A DNA stretch of 63,242 nt, from assembly GCA_947495685.1 (NCBI GenBank), contig CANLZY010000029.1:1-63242 (forward strand), given 5' to 3'. Below the pieces are notes generated by a model. That model was not told where the DNA came from and ran no database searches. It saw nothing but the letters and a program-made list of their open reading frames with translations. The DNA is from an uncultured Tropicimonas sp. (lineage in GTDB: Bacteria; Pseudomonadota; Alphaproteobacteria; Rhodobacterales; Rhodobacteraceae). This document shows positions 53,547 through 62,803 of this stretch, piece by piece. How positions within the stretch are numbered: position 1 is the stretch's first letter; each line of letters begins with the position of its first letter. Made by a program: the position numbers and the translations under genes.

Positions 53547-54083
53547 CAGGAAAGCCATCTGTACCGGGACGTCCCTTTGGCGCGTTGCACGATGGTGCAC
53601 TGTGGATCAGCCTGTTCGATAGCGGCCCTCATCGCACCGTTGTCAGCTGCGTGTTTTGACCTAGCGGGTCGCACCGTCATGGTCATTGGTGGAACGACGG
53701 CATTCCACGACCTAGAGGTGAGAAGGGTGAGCCCGAATGGACCGCGCCGGTTGCAACCCATCAGAATCCAGAGGCATCAACGACGACGCGGGCCGTCGCG
53801 CAAGGAAGCCCGGCCCTGACAGCGGGTGCCGTCATCTTGGTGGTTTGGCGGTCTCCCTGCCCTGGTTTCAATGGAATCGCCGCTCGCCCGCATGACCAGG
53901 ACCAACACAGGCATTTCTGGCCGGAGGTTCGCCTGTGGCCGTCGGCACTGGCAGCGCATCTTCCTTGTTAGATGGCCGAAGTGTCCCGATTGAATTGGGG
54001 CACTCGGGCGCCCGCGTCCATCCTTCCCTTGCCTGCGTCGCCTGGTTTGGGTTTGTAGGGGGCAAAACGGGGACAGAGAGTTC
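53547..54083. other. Gene-poor junction after the pyrimidine unit
   Basis: A stretch of 537 bases without a supported gene. A short frame near 53640-53710 encodes FDLAGRTVMVIGGTTAFHD, which resembles the first strand and glycine-rich loop of a short-chain dehydrogenase but breaks off, so it may be a gene remnant. TTGCACGATGGTGCA (53585-53599) is a small dyad. The transition from dense to sparse coding begins here. Confidence 0.45.
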
Positions 54084-55136
54084 ATGACCACGACATTTAA
54101 CACCTCGCCAATTGGCGTCGCGCTCATTGGGGCCGGAATGATCGCCAAAACCCACGTGGCTGCGCTGTCGGATGCGCACGATCGGGTTCGGCTCGAGACA
54201 ATCGTCTCCCGCCACCCGGAGCGTGCGGTGTATCTTGCAGAGCTTTATGCGGGGACGGCGCCGCGGTTCACCTCTGATCTTTCATCTGTAACCGACAACC
54301 CGGATGTGCAGATGGTGATCGTTGCGACGCCGCCAAGTGTTCGAATTGAACTGATCGAGACCCTCGCCAAGGCCGGCAAACACATCCTGCTGGAAAAGCC
54401 GGTGGCCCGGACGATGGATGAATCCGTGCAGGTCGTCGAGATCTGCGAGCGCGCCGGCGTTACCCTCGGGATGCTCTTTCAACACCGGATGCGCGCAACA
54501 TCAAAGGCTGCGGCGCGGTACGTCGCGAGTGGTGAGCTCGGGAGCCTTGGTCATGTCGAGATTTCTGTGCCGTTGTGGCGGGAGCAATCGTATTATGACG
54601 AACTCGGCCGCGGGACCTACGCCCGCGATGGCGGTGGCGTGTTGATGACGCAGGCGATTCACACAATCGACCTTGCGCTGAGCTTGACCGGCCCGGTTGC
54701 GAGCGTTCAGGCGATGACCGCAACGACGCCTCTGCATCAGATGGAAGCCGAAGATTTCGCGGTAGCCGGCCTGCGTTTCGCATCCGGTGCGGTTGGGTCC
54801 CTCGTCGCGAGCACCGCAACCTTTCCGCATGGGAGAGAGAGCATCGCGCTTCATTTCGAACGCGGGTCGCTGCATCTGGACAAGGACACATTGACCGTTT
54901 CGTGGCGGGACGGGCGCACCGTCGTTGACTCGCCGGACGACTGGAATGCCAATGACACCGGTCCGACTGTCGTCAGACATGAATGGCATCAGGGCGTGAT
55001 CGAGGATTTTGCCGACGCGATCCGCAGCGGACAGGCACCAATGGTCACTGGGCGCGAGGCGCTCGTGTCTCACGGGTTGATCGCTGCAATCGAGGAATCT
55101 TCCCGGGCGGGACGCCCGGTCGAGATGCAGAGGTGA
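54084..55136 (+). CDS. Gfo/Idh/MocA-family oxidoreductase (orphan)
   Basis: A 350-residue NAD(P)-dependent oxidoreductase with the Rossmann start VALIGAGMIAKTHVAAL, the family motif ILLEKPVARTMDE near residue 108, and GGGVLMTQAIHTIDLALSL in the C-terminal domain. It is not closely similar to the family member in the sugar operon. It stands alone between a gene-poor stretch and an IS element, with no transporter or regulator nearby, so the substrate is unknown. GGGGACAGAGAG precedes the ATG. Confidence 0.88.
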   Translation: MTTTFNTSPIGVALIGAGMIAKTHVAALSDAHDRVRLETIVSRHPERAVYLAELYAGTAPRFTSDLSSVTDNPDVQMVIVATPPSVRIELIETLAKAGKHILLEKPVARTMDESVQVVEICERAGVTLGMLFQHRMRATSKAAARYVASGELGSLGHVEISVPLWREQSYYDELGRGTYARDGGGVLMTQAIHTIDLALSLTGPVASVQAMTATTPLHQMEAEDFAVAGLRFASGAVGSLVASTATFPHGRESIALHFERGSLHLDKDTLTVSWRDGRTVVDSPDDWNANDTGPTVVRHEWHQGVIEDFADAIRSGQAPMVTGREALVSHGLIAAIEESSRAGRPVEMQR

Positions 55137-55354
55137 TCCGTCTGGATCGAACAGATTCCCGAAGACTCGGAGATGGGTTTTAAAATTATATCAAACCATT
55201 ACACATAATTTTCGGAAGATCAGCGAGTCGATACCTATACTCCTGCGGCCGGCTCTGGTGATCATCCTTCACCCTTTGGCTTGCCACATGACCTGCCCCC
55301 AAGAACTCCCTCACCGTGATGTGGAGTCTGCCCAACCGTTGCAGGAGCAGACGA

Positions 55355-55618
55355 ATGAGGAAAAGCCGTTTCACCGAGGCACAGATAATCGGGATCATCA
55401 AGGAGCAGGAGGCTGGGATGCCGACAGCAGAGGTGTGCCGCAGGCACGGCCTGAGCCCGGCGACGTTCTATAGGCTGAAGTCCAAGTATGGTGGCATGGA
55501 GGTTTCGGACGCTGCCCGGCTGGAAGCCCTGGAGGACGAGAATGCGAAGCTCAAAGGCCTGCTGGCCGACACGATGCTCGACAATGTCGTTCTGAAGGAT
55601 CTGCAGGGAAGGAACTGA
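55355..55618 (+). CDS. IS3-family transposase OrfA
   Basis: An 87-residue DNA-binding subunit beginning MRKSRFTEAQIIGIIKEQEA. It has the helix-turn-helix EVCRRHGLSPATFYRLKSKYGG and a leucine-zipper-like coiled coil (LEALEDENAKLKGLLADTM). It is intact and preceded by CAGGAG. It normally makes an OrfAB fusion by -1 frameshifting, which is pointless here because orfB is broken. Confidence 0.9.
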   Translation: MRKSRFTEAQIIGIIKEQEAGMPTAEVCRRHGLSPATFYRLKSKYGGMEVSDAARLEALEDENAKLKGLLADTMLDNVVLKDLQGRN

Positions 55619-56629
55619 CGACGCCGAACGCGCGGCGAGAGGCAGCGCTCAGGGCGATGCGGTAGCATGACATCTCGCAGCGCCGGGCCTGCCGACTTGT
55701 CCCCTCTCGAACATGCTCTGCATGTTCTGCCGGGCAGCGGGTGTCGATCCCAGGACGCTCCGGCGCGAACGCCCGCCGGAGCGAGCCATTGATGCGCCAT
55801 TGGTTCGAGCACAATCGCAAGCCCGGAGATCCGCAAGGAGATGAAGACCGTCGCCAACAAGCGCCGTCGGTTCGGCTGTCCACCGGCCGGTAGGTGATTG
55901 CAGGCAATCACCGTAAGGCGTCGGATCGGTGTGATGCTGGAACGCAAGGGCATGACGATGAACCACAAGAAGCTGTATCGCCTCTAGAGCGAAGAAGGGC
56001 TGTCGGTGAAACGACGACGGGGCCGCAAACGGACCAGAGGAAGCCGAACGCCAATGCCGGAGGCGACACTGCCCAATCAGCGGTGGTCGCTGGATTTCCT
56101 GTCCGATACATTCGGTGCCTCGCGCGAGTTCCGCATCCTGGCCGTGAACGATGATTGCTGCCGGGAGAACCTGTGCCTGATGGCCGACACCAGTATTTCC
56201 GGAGCACGGGTAGCTCGAGAGCTGGATGCGCTTGTCAGGCTCCATGGGAAGCCTGCCTGCATCGTCGGCGATAACGGCACAGAGTTCACCAGCCGGGCAA
56301 TCCTTCGATGGGCCAACGCCAATCAGGTTGAGTGGCACGACATTGATCCCGGAAAGCCCCAGCAGAACGCCTTCATCGTGTCATTCAACGTCAGTCTTCG
56401 GCACGAGCTTCTAAACGAGGAATTGTTCGACGACCTCGACGATGCCCGGCGAAAACTGGCGCTCTGGCTATACGAGTACAACAATGTCAGCCCACACTCG
56501 TCTCTCCGAAACAAAACGCCCGCAGACGCGCGCCGGACACCTGAGCGAACTGAGGGCTCCGCGCCCGGCGCGCTTGTCCAGTCCGAAACCGAAGAATATG
56601 AAATCCAGACCCGCAGACTCTCGTTATGA
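55615..56629 (+). pseudogene. IS3-family transposase OrfB, inactivated
   Basis: The expected frame starts as LTTPNARREAALRAMR and hits TAG at 55663-55665, then continues HDISQRRACRLV and loses frame. A second in-frame TAG (55985-55987) interrupts KLYRL-SEEGLSV. The intact 3' part (56006-56629) is an rve integrase domain with Asp30 (WSLDFLSD) and Asp89 (VGDNGTEF). The third catalytic residue is Val125 in NAFIVSFN, where the family has Glu (GTG at 56378-56380), so the catalytic triad is lost. Confidence 0.9.
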
Positions 56630-56658
56630 ATGAGGGAGCCTCGGCGGCAGGTCACACA

Positions 56659-56963
56659 GGATCTCGCTTCCACCGTAGACCAGGGTCAGATCCAATGTGC
56701 AGACGGCCCACGAAGCGATGGGGTTTCACGGACGCGCAGAGCGTCGGGATCTTGGCCGGGCAAGGGGCAGGCGCAAAGAGCGCAAGGATTTGCAGCAAGG
56801 GCAGAGAGGCTGGCCACATTGACCGCGCCCGGACCCATCATCCCGGACGGAAACGGGCCGCCGTTCCGGCCCGATACCCGGGATCGACGTCACGACAGCA
56901 AAGCGCCTTGCGATCGCCATTCCGCCCGGACACGTGCCGCCACTCCGATCACACTCCGGCAGA
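56659..56963. other. Non-coding stretch right of the IS element
   Basis: About 300 bases without a supported gene. On the minus strand a short frame contains FAVVTSIPGIGPE, like the helix-hairpin-helix near the end of IS110-type transposases, followed by apparent frame changes. It may be debris of a second insertion sequence. Confidence 0.3.
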
Positions 56964-58688
56964 TCACTCCTTGCGACACCCCTGTCCCCATTCCTGGCCA
57001 CACCACGCCTTCAGGCGGGTGCTGGCATCGGTGTTCCATCCATCGGGGTCGGTGACGGCCACCCATGGATCGATATAGTCCCGCGCGATGTAGTTGTGCC
57101 CATAGCCACCGGGCACACCCAGAGCGAGGGCCATGTCCAATGCCAGTTGCAGTTGCGTGACCACGGGAATGAATCGGATCTTCGGTGACACATCCGCCGC
57201 CCGCGGCTCTTTCATCCATTCCGGCGCCCGCCAGAGCGAGGCCGGTTCATAGAACACGATCGCATCGGAGGCGTGCTGCAAGAAGGCGACGCGCATGCTG
57301 CCCCATGGCCCTGGCGAGCGATCAACTCCGCCATATTGCGACGCAAACCTCACCAGTTGGCCGCTGCCGACTTCTGGCAAGACGTAGGGGGAGTCGGGAT
57401 TTCGCGCCGCAACGGCCATGTTCCACTGAGCCGATGGGAAGGGCGGTCCGGTCCACAGGGCCCCATCGATGGGGTCGTTGAGAACTCGGTAGACGTTGAA
57501 CGAATACATCGACGACCAGGCGCCGAGGCTGATCCCGTGCATGTAGAACCTCGGTCGGGACTCCGGCGGCAATGTGGTCCAATACGCATAGATCGTGCGC
57601 ATGGTCGCGGTTGCCTGATCGAGGCCGGATTGGGTCTCGAAGATCAGCGCCAAGGGCGATTGCAGGTAGGAATACTGGACGGCCACGGTTGCGACATCCC
57701 CGTCGTGCATGAACTCCAATGGCTCGTGCCCACCCGGGTCGAGCCAGCCCGTGCCGGTTGGGCTGGCGACGATCAGGACCTCCCGGTCGAAGGCGCCAAG
57801 CCGCTGAAGTTCCTTGAGCGCCAGTTCCGCCCGCACTTGCGGGGAGTCATCCTGCGCGCGACCGACATAGACCCGGATCGGATCCTTGGCGTCTCGGCCA
57901 CTGAAAGCAGATATCGCTTTCGCGTCCGGCCCGTCCAGGATGAAGTTCCGCCCAGGTTGACCCATCGCAGCCCAGTCGATCAGAGAGTCCGGACCGCCGG
58001 CAAGCCTGGGGTGCGTGGGCGCAGGCGGCGCATCCGCGAACAGGTCTTGCGCCGCGGCATAGGATTCGTCCGCCAGATCGAAGCCCGATTGGACAACCCC
58101 ATCCCGGGTGATCACGAAAACGATCAGGGCCGCCAGAACAAGTCCCAGAACATTTGCGGTCCGCATTGGCATGATCCGGTAGAGCCGATGCCGGATCCAG
58201 TCGAACAGCCACTGAGCCGCCCAGCCGAGCAGATAGCAGACGACGAAGACGGCGGCGGCGACCCCGAGTATCCCAAAGGTGCTGAAGGCCTCCAAGGGCT
58301 CCATTTCGAAGCGAACCCGTGTGGAGTTCTGCCACTCGACGGCGTGTATCAATGTCCAGATCAGCATTCCCAACACCGGAACGGCCAGCAGCAGGCACAA
58401 TGTGCGAATTCCGCGCGCCGGCAGGTTCGGCAGTTCCAGACCTTGCCAGACGGCATGCGAGAACTGACCGATCGCATAGCCGATGGCGGTGACGAGACCG
58501 GCCAGTATGCCTTGCAGGACCCAGGGTCGCGGGATCAGGGATGGCGTCAAGGACGCCGCAAAGAACAGCAGGCCCAGCAGAAGTGGCAAGAACGCCAGCC
58601 CAAGAAAACGCGTGCGGGGGGCCCTGGTATCCTGCCTTGCCGAACGTCGCCCGAGATGTCTTTCGAGATGTCTCATATCAAGTTCCAC
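56964..58688 (-). CDS. Membrane-anchored alpha/beta hydrolase (Abhydrolase_9 type)
   Basis: A 574-residue protein. The N-terminal 200 residues hold about five membrane helices (FLGLAFLPLLLGLLFFAASLT, VLQGILAGLVTAIGYAIGQF, TLCLLLAVPVLGMLIW, ILGVAAAVFVVCYLLG and VLGLVLAALIVFVI). The C-terminal domain (about 235-570) has the nucleophile elbow HGISLGAWSS, VASPTGTGWLDPGG and GYGHNYIARDYIDPW. The active site faces the periplasm. Substrates are unknown, but lipids or esters are likely. The start is GTG at 58688 or ATG at 58676. It lies 39 bases downstream of the AI-2E-family gene. Confidence 0.88.
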   Translation of the reverse strand: MELDMRHLERHLGRRSARQDTRAPRTRFLGLAFLPLLLGLLFFAASLTPSLIPRPWVLQGILAGLVTAIGYAIGQFSHAVWQGLELPNLPARGIRTLCLLLAVPVLGMLIWTLIHAVEWQNSTRVRFEMEPLEAFSTFGILGVAAAVFVVCYLLGWAAQWLFDWIRHRLYRIMPMRTANVLGLVLAALIVFVITRDGVVQSGFDLADESYAAAQDLFADAPPAPTHPRLAGGPDSLIDWAAMGQPGRNFILDGPDAKAISAFSGRDAKDPIRVYVGRAQDDSPQVRAELALKELQRLGAFDREVLIVASPTGTGWLDPGGHEPLEFMHDGDVATVAVQYSYLQSPLALIFETQSGLDQATATMRTIYAYWTTLPPESRPRFYMHGISLGAWSSMYSFNVYRVLNDPIDGALWTGPPFPSAQWNMAVAARNPDSPYVLPEVGSGQLVRFASQYGGVDRSPGPWGSMRVAFLQHASDAIVFYEPASLWRAPEWMKEPRAADVSPKIRFIPVVTQLQLALDMALALGVPGGYGHNYIARDYIDPWVAVTDPDGWNTDASTRLKAWCGQEWGQGCRKE

Positions 58689-58727
58689 CGTCTTTCACTG
58701 TGGTGTTTGTGGCCGCGTTGATCGCCA

Positions 58728-59888
58728 TCAGTCCGGTTCTCTCGACGCGGAGGTGTTTGCAGCGGGGGCACCGACAGGTTGAGGGAGCGGGCCAACGTCC
58801 ACGGGTGTGTCCACCTCCCCATCCGCCGCGTCAAGATCGCCATCCCCCGACAGCAAGACCGCGAAGGGTCTCAGGGCGGGAAATTCCGCACAGACGATCA
58901 TTGTCAGCACCATCAGCGGCACCGCCATGAAGGCCCCCACGATACCCCACATCGTACCCCAGAATGTCAGCGAGATCATGACCATGGTGGTGCTCATGTT
59001 GAGCGTCTTGCCCTGCAGGGCCGGTTGCACGACGTTGCCGATGATCATGTCGGAACCGCCGTAGAACACCACCACCATGAGGGCGGGTGTCAACGTGTCG
59101 AACTGGATCAATGCCAGCAAGGTCGGGATCGCCGTCGCTAGAATGGACCCGATATTGGGTATGAAATTCAGCAGGAACACCAGCAAGGCAAGAGTGATGG
59201 CGAAATCCACTCCCAGCAATTTGAGCACCACATAGGCCACGGCACCGCTCATCGCGCTGGTGATCGTGTTGATCCACAAGTATTGCTGCACACCACTGGA
59301 GATCCGGTGCATCACCCGCAAGAAATGGGTTGCCTGGGCGTCGGTGCTGAAAATCTTGGGAAGCTTGTTCCAGAAACTGCCGCGCTCTGACAGCATGAAG
59401 GCCACGTAGAGCAAGACCAGCCCGAGGATGCCAATCAGGCCGCTCGCCGCGTCGAGGACCTCCGTCACAAACACCGCCACATCAAATCTGGATGCAGCGT
59501 CCATGATGGATTGCATTACATCCGCACCCACCAACCGCTGCAACCGTGCCGTCAATCCGTCGATGCGTTCGACATAGCGTGGCATTGCCGCAGCGATTTC
59601 GCTGGCTTGGCCCGACACTGCCGCGCCGATCACAAACGACAGCGCAACAACAATCGCTCCACTGCTCAGGTAGGCAGCCCAGCGCGGTGGGCTCCAGCCA
59701 AAGATCGTTGCGGAATCGATTTTCTGGGTCAGGGCCGAAATCAGGATGATCAACAGCGCTGCAATGACCAGAGGGATCAGGAATTCCTGGCCAAACCAGA
59801 GCAAACCGAGCGTGATCGGCAAGGTCACGATGCCCATGAACCATCCCGGGATCGCGGAAACCTTCTGCGTACTGGTCGAATTGCTCAT
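58728..59888 (-). CDS. AI-2E family transporter
   Basis: A 386-residue polytopic protein (PF01594 type). Helix pairs at the N-terminus (FMGIVTLPITLGLLWFG, FLIPLVIAALLIILISALT) precede a soluble segment. The conserved C-terminal half follows (FLLNFIPNIGSILATAIPTLLAL, GGSDMIIGNVVQPALQGKTLN, FWGTMWGIVGAFMAVPLMVLTMIV). Some members move autoinducer-2 or act as Na/H antiporters. The ATG at 59888 is chosen because upstream in-frame sequence is not membrane-like. It is probably co-transcribed with the alpha/beta hydrolase. Confidence 0.9.
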   Translation of the reverse strand: MSNSTSTQKVSAIPGWFMGIVTLPITLGLLWFGQEFLIPLVIAALLIILISALTQKIDSATIFGWSPPRWAAYLSSGAIVVALSFVIGAAVSGQASEIAAAMPRYVERIDGLTARLQRLVGADVMQSIMDAASRFDVAVFVTEVLDAASGLIGILGLVLLYVAFMLSERGSFWNKLPKIFSTDAQATHFLRVMHRISSGVQQYLWINTITSAMSGAVAYVVLKLLGVDFAITLALLVFLLNFIPNIGSILATAIPTLLALIQFDTLTPALMVVVFYGGSDMIIGNVVQPALQGKTLNMSTTMVMISLTFWGTMWGIVGAFMAVPLMVLTMIVCAEFPALRPFAVLLSGDGDLDAADGEVDTPVDVGPLPQPVGAPAANTSASREPD

Positions 59889-60018
59889 TTGACATTCCAT
59901 GTTTCCGGTGCACCTTACCCGAACCTCTCGGGTGCGGCCTGTCAATTCGCGCCAGAAAGGACTGGCCCTGCCGTTGCGGGAAATCCCACTGACCGGCAGG
60001 AATTTCAGATGGCAACCA

Positions 60019-60411
60019 TCAACCGGCATGAACAATCGGGATTGCGCTCGGCACTCGAACTCCGTTGGTCGTCGCATCGCTCCAAACATCCTCATTCCGA
60101 AGATCGACCTTCAGGACGACCAGTTCCTTGTCGGTTTCCTTGTCGGTGGCCGTGAACCAGGTCGTGTTGGAGGCATCGACGCCTTCAGAGAGCAGCCCAT
60201 CCGGAAATGGAAGGAGGCTGTCTTTCTCCAGGCCTGGATCGACACCTTCGAGACGAAGCGCCTTGCGAACGCTGTCGGGGCCGGCGCCCCACCGGGTTTC
60301 GAGTTGCTTCTTCGTGAGACCTGGAACCCGTCGACGCTGGAGCTTCAACGCAAGGCGCCGCGTTTCGCTTGCGCTCCTGCACGGAGCCGCGCCCGCTACG
60401 GGAAGCATCAT
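60019..60411 (-). CDS. Hypothetical protein preceded by a strong, possibly occluded ribosome-binding site
   Basis: A 130-residue frame starting MMLPVAGAAPCRSASETRRL, with AAGGAGG exactly 7 bases upstream. The middle (LTKKQLETRWGAGPDSVRKAL) could be a small HTH. The end (TWFTATDKETDKELVVLKVD) is protein-like. No family is recognised. The ribosome-binding site can pair with an upstream CCTCCTT (60438-60432) to form a hairpin. It could be a genuine orphan or a fragment left by rearrangement near the tRNA island. Confidence 0.5.
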   Translation of the reverse strand: MMLPVAGAAPCRSASETRRLALKLQRRRVPGLTKKQLETRWGAGPDSVRKALRLEGVDPGLEKDSLLPFPDGLLSEGVDASNTTWFTATDKETDKELVVLKVDLRNEDVWSDATTNGVRVPSAIPIVHAG

Positions 60412-60472
60412 GTCCGGTCCTCCTTGCTGGTAAGGAGGTCGGTTCGCCCGCGACAAGTCCCTGAAACGTCAT

Positions 60473-60823
60473 GACAGTTCCTCCCTTGTGGTGAGGAAGT
60501 CGGATCGTTTTTGGCGAGCAGAAAAACGGGCGGGACCGAGAGGCGGAGTTGGGCCTTGATTGAGATCAGAATTCTGGTTCGAGGAGCGGGGAATCGCTTT
60601 GTAGATGCGGCCCAGTGGATGAGCGGTCGGGGCCAGGACTCGCTTGGAAGGCCGAAATTCCTGACTTTAAGGCAGAACTTCCTTGACAATATCTGACCTA
60701 CGAACACCATCCGTCGGTGCCTTTCGGTGCCATTTCAAGGGTTTGAACCCCAGTTGGCAACACGGCGCGAAATCGACAATTTCGCCTTGTATATCCTGTG
60801 CTTGCGCGGATATACGGGTCAGC
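60473..60823. other. Intergenic region before tRNA-Ser
   Basis: About 350 bases with no supported gene. On the minus strand AAGGGAGGA (near 60487-60479) precedes an ATG at 60472, which could start a short leader frame for the hypothetical gene. Near the right end lies the promoter region of the tRNA gene. Confidence 0.4.
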
Positions 60824-60913
60824 GGAGATGTGGCCGAGTGGTCGAAGGCGCTCCCCTGCTAAGGGAGTAGGCCCGGAAGGGTCTCGAGGGTTCGAATCCC
60901 TTCGTCTCCGCCA
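60824..60913 (+). tRNA. tRNA-Ser (anticodon GCU)
   Basis: Acceptor GGAGATG (60824-60830) pairs with CGTCTCC (60903-60909), with discriminator G and an encoded CCA at 60911-60913. The anticodon arm is CTCCC-CTGCTAA-GGGAG with anticodon GCT at 60858-60860. The long variable arm (GGCCCGGAAGGGTCT region) is typical of class II serine tRNAs, and the T arm GAGGG-TTCGAAT-CCCTT is perfect. It reads AGC/AGU codons. Its 3' end borders an integrase remnant, so it is the probable attachment site. Confidence 0.97.
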
Positions 60914-61022
60914 CTACACGACACTAAACCACTGTTACTGAACGAATTTCACTGAAATCCCCGACGCTGTTCCCACATCCATTCCCACACTTGGCGTGCC
61001 TTTGATTGCCCGGCGAAACGGT

Positions 61023-61981
61023 TCAATCTTCAAGAACATCGTCCCCTGACTCGCCCCTAATCAGCGCCCGCTGCCGCTCGCGGCTGATCTGTCAGTAACT
61101 GCGCAGTGTCGTCAGCACATCGGTGTGGCCTAGATTTTGAGAGGTCGCGACGAGTTCCGCGACCGAGGTGCATGTCTTGGCGGCGTGGCGGGCCAGCATG
61201 TGTCGAAAGGCGTGCGGGCCAAAGGTCATCAGATTTGCAACGGAGAACGCCTCGTTGACGATCTTGCGAACAGGTTCGGTGCTTTTCCATGGGCGGCGCA
61301 CAAAACCTTCGGCTGCGAAGCCGGAGTTGGAGTGCGCGACGATCCCGGTTGCCGGGAACAGCGGATCATCGGGGCCATAAAGGGCGACATCTTCCAGATA
61401 CGTCACTCAGGCAGCCAAGGCGGTTTCGGCTTCGGGAAAGCCTTGGGCAAAGAAAGTGTCGATGTTCTTGCCGAATTTGGTCGCCACCTCGCGCGGATTT
61501 TGTATCACGGATTTTTCATCCAGATCGACGTGTTTGATCCGCAGTGAGATCTGCGCACCCACGCGAACGCCGGTCAGGCAAAACAGCGAAAAGACCGCCT
61601 TGTCACGCATCTCGCGCGGTGTCGTCGCGGGCATCAGCGCCAATGCCCGCTTGGCTTGCTTGACGCTGGGCGCTGACCGGTTCGGGGCGGCGCGTGCTTC
61701 GGCCTCGTCGCGGCGGGACAGGTTGAAGTAATCCGCGTCCGATGCCCTGATCCGGCTGAGAAAGCCACAGCGTAAATTCGCGCAGCGTCGCCAGAATAGC
61801 GCGGGTGGTGGACTTGCCCAAGGGGTCGCCGCGCATGCCCTTTGCCCGTTCCACGCATCGAAGCGCTCTAGCGCGGCAAGCTCACGGTCGAGTGTCTTGT
61901 CAGAGAGTTGCCGCGCGTATTTGCGATAGTCACAAATCGCCGCTTGAGCCGTTCGTTTTTCTCATTCGGTCGCTTGGTCAT
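61023..61981 (-). pseudogene. Tyrosine recombinase (phage-type integrase), multiply inactivated
   Basis: From ATG 61981 (AAAGGAGG upstream) the frame is broken early and resumes as DYRKYARQLSDKTLDRELAAL. Another break follows LREFTLWLSQ, and the frame resumes with SDADYFNLSRRDEAEAR. TGA at 61409-61407 replaces Trp in ALAA-VTYLEDV, and TGA follows the catalytic Tyr in LRSY, cutting off QISRERQRALIRGE. Catalytic residues visible across the pieces are Arg (TGVRVGA), HAFRH, LGHTD and Tyr. It lies 110 bases from the tRNA-Ser 3' end and points toward it. Confidence 0.9.
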
Positions 61982-62073
61982 TCTTGCCTCCTTTCAGACA
62001 CGGATGAATGGGTAGAATCGGTGCAGACCGGACAGGCCGCGAAGCGGAAGAACACGGGGGACTGTGTCCACCA

Positions 62074-62499
62074 CTATAATGTCGCGCCCAGCCGTTTGAT
62101 TTTGAGATCGAGAGTCCGGGCAATCTCGGGGATGCGGGCTTCGGCCACCGGCTTTGACGTGACCGTTTCGCAGACTTCACAGAGCGCGGTCAGCGTGGCG
62201 CGGTTTGCGTTGATCACGCAGTCGGCCAAGCCTTCTGCCGCCCGCCGTTCCTTGCGGCAGCGCAGGCAGTAGAAGGTGTCGATCCGGGTTTTGACCTTTC
62301 GGCTGGCGCGCGCTGACTTGATGAAATCGCGCAGATCGTCACCTCGGATCAAGGCGGGGCGGGCGCCGTCCATGACGCGCAAACCATCCGCCGCCCAATT
62401 GCGGATCGTGCGAGGAGAGACGCCGGACACATCTGCCGCCTCCTCGAAGGTGTAGCAGCGGAAGGCCTTGATCCCGCTCAGGCGTGCTTGCTTCGGCAT
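62074..62499 (-). CDS. HTH protein with C-terminal zinc-ribbon-like cysteines
   Basis: A 141-residue protein. The first 60 residues form a MerR/excisionase-like winged helix (YTFEEAADVSGVSPRTIRNWAADGL). The second half has two CxxC pairs (FYCLRCRKERR and LCEVCETV) that could bind zinc. It follows a second small HTH gene by 7 bases. The location between the integrase remnant and other small genes suggests control of element excision or replication, though no direct relative is recognised. Confidence 0.75.
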   Translation of the reverse strand: MPKQARLSGIKAFRCYTFEEAADVSGVSPRTIRNWAADGLRVMDGARPALIRGDDLRDFIKSARASRKVKTRIDTFYCLRCRKERRAAEGLADCVINANRATLTALCEVCETVTSKPVAEARIPEIARTLDLKIKRLGATL

Positions 62500-62506
62500 C
62501 TGCGCC

Positions 62507-62722
62507 TCACTCGCCCGCCGTGGTTTCGTCGCGCTTCAACCAGTCGCGCAGCACCTCCAAAGTGATCAGGCGGCGCGTACCGATCTTGACGCTCGTCAAC
62601 TCGCCCGACGACAGGGCGGCGTAGAGTGTGGTGCGCCCGATGCTGCACACGCGCGCGGCCTCGTTGGGGGAAACCGCGATGATTTGCGTCGCTTGGTTGA
62701 TAAGGTCGATTGCGTTCGTCAT
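62507..62722 (-). CDS. Excisionase/AlpA-like helix-turn-helix protein
   Basis: A 71-residue DNA-binding protein: AVSPNEAARVCSIGRTTLYAALSSGELTSVKIGTRRLI, the standard excisionase-family HTH followed by a wing and a short helix (LEVLRDWLKRDE). Such proteins direct excision or control plasmid/prophage genes. AAAGGAGTATGG precedes the ATG. It is probably co-transcribed with the following HTH-zinc gene. Confidence 0.88.
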   Translation of the reverse strand: MTNAIDLINQATQIIAVSPNEAARVCSIGRTTLYAALSSGELTSVKIGTRRLITLEVLRDWLKRDETTAGE

Positions 62723-62803
62723 GGCCCATACTCCTTTGCTTGGGTACAGGCGGACCGTCGCGGACGCGGATTGGACAGAAATTGACGGCCGGTTTCTGAC
62801 CAG

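Larger units (their letters stand above)
55285..56658. mobile_element. Decayed IS3-family insertion sequence with target-site duplication
   Basis: Left inverted repeat 55289-55313 (TGACCTGCCCCCAAGAACTC...) and right repeat 56631-56654 share TGACCTGCC and CTCCCTCA. CACA flanks both ends (55285-55288 and 56655-56658), a 4-bp duplication as in the IS407 group. Inside are orfA and a degenerate orfB. Length between the outer repeat ends is 1366 bp. The element is immobile: orfB has stops, frame changes and a DDE Glu-to-Val change. Confidence 0.9.

Noticed and set aside
60185-60472. A 95-residue minus-strand frame with a good ribosome-binding site before tRNA-Ser
   Set aside because: Its distal two thirds overlap the better-supported 130-residue frame out of phase and have shadow composition. 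At most its beginning may act as a translated leader.
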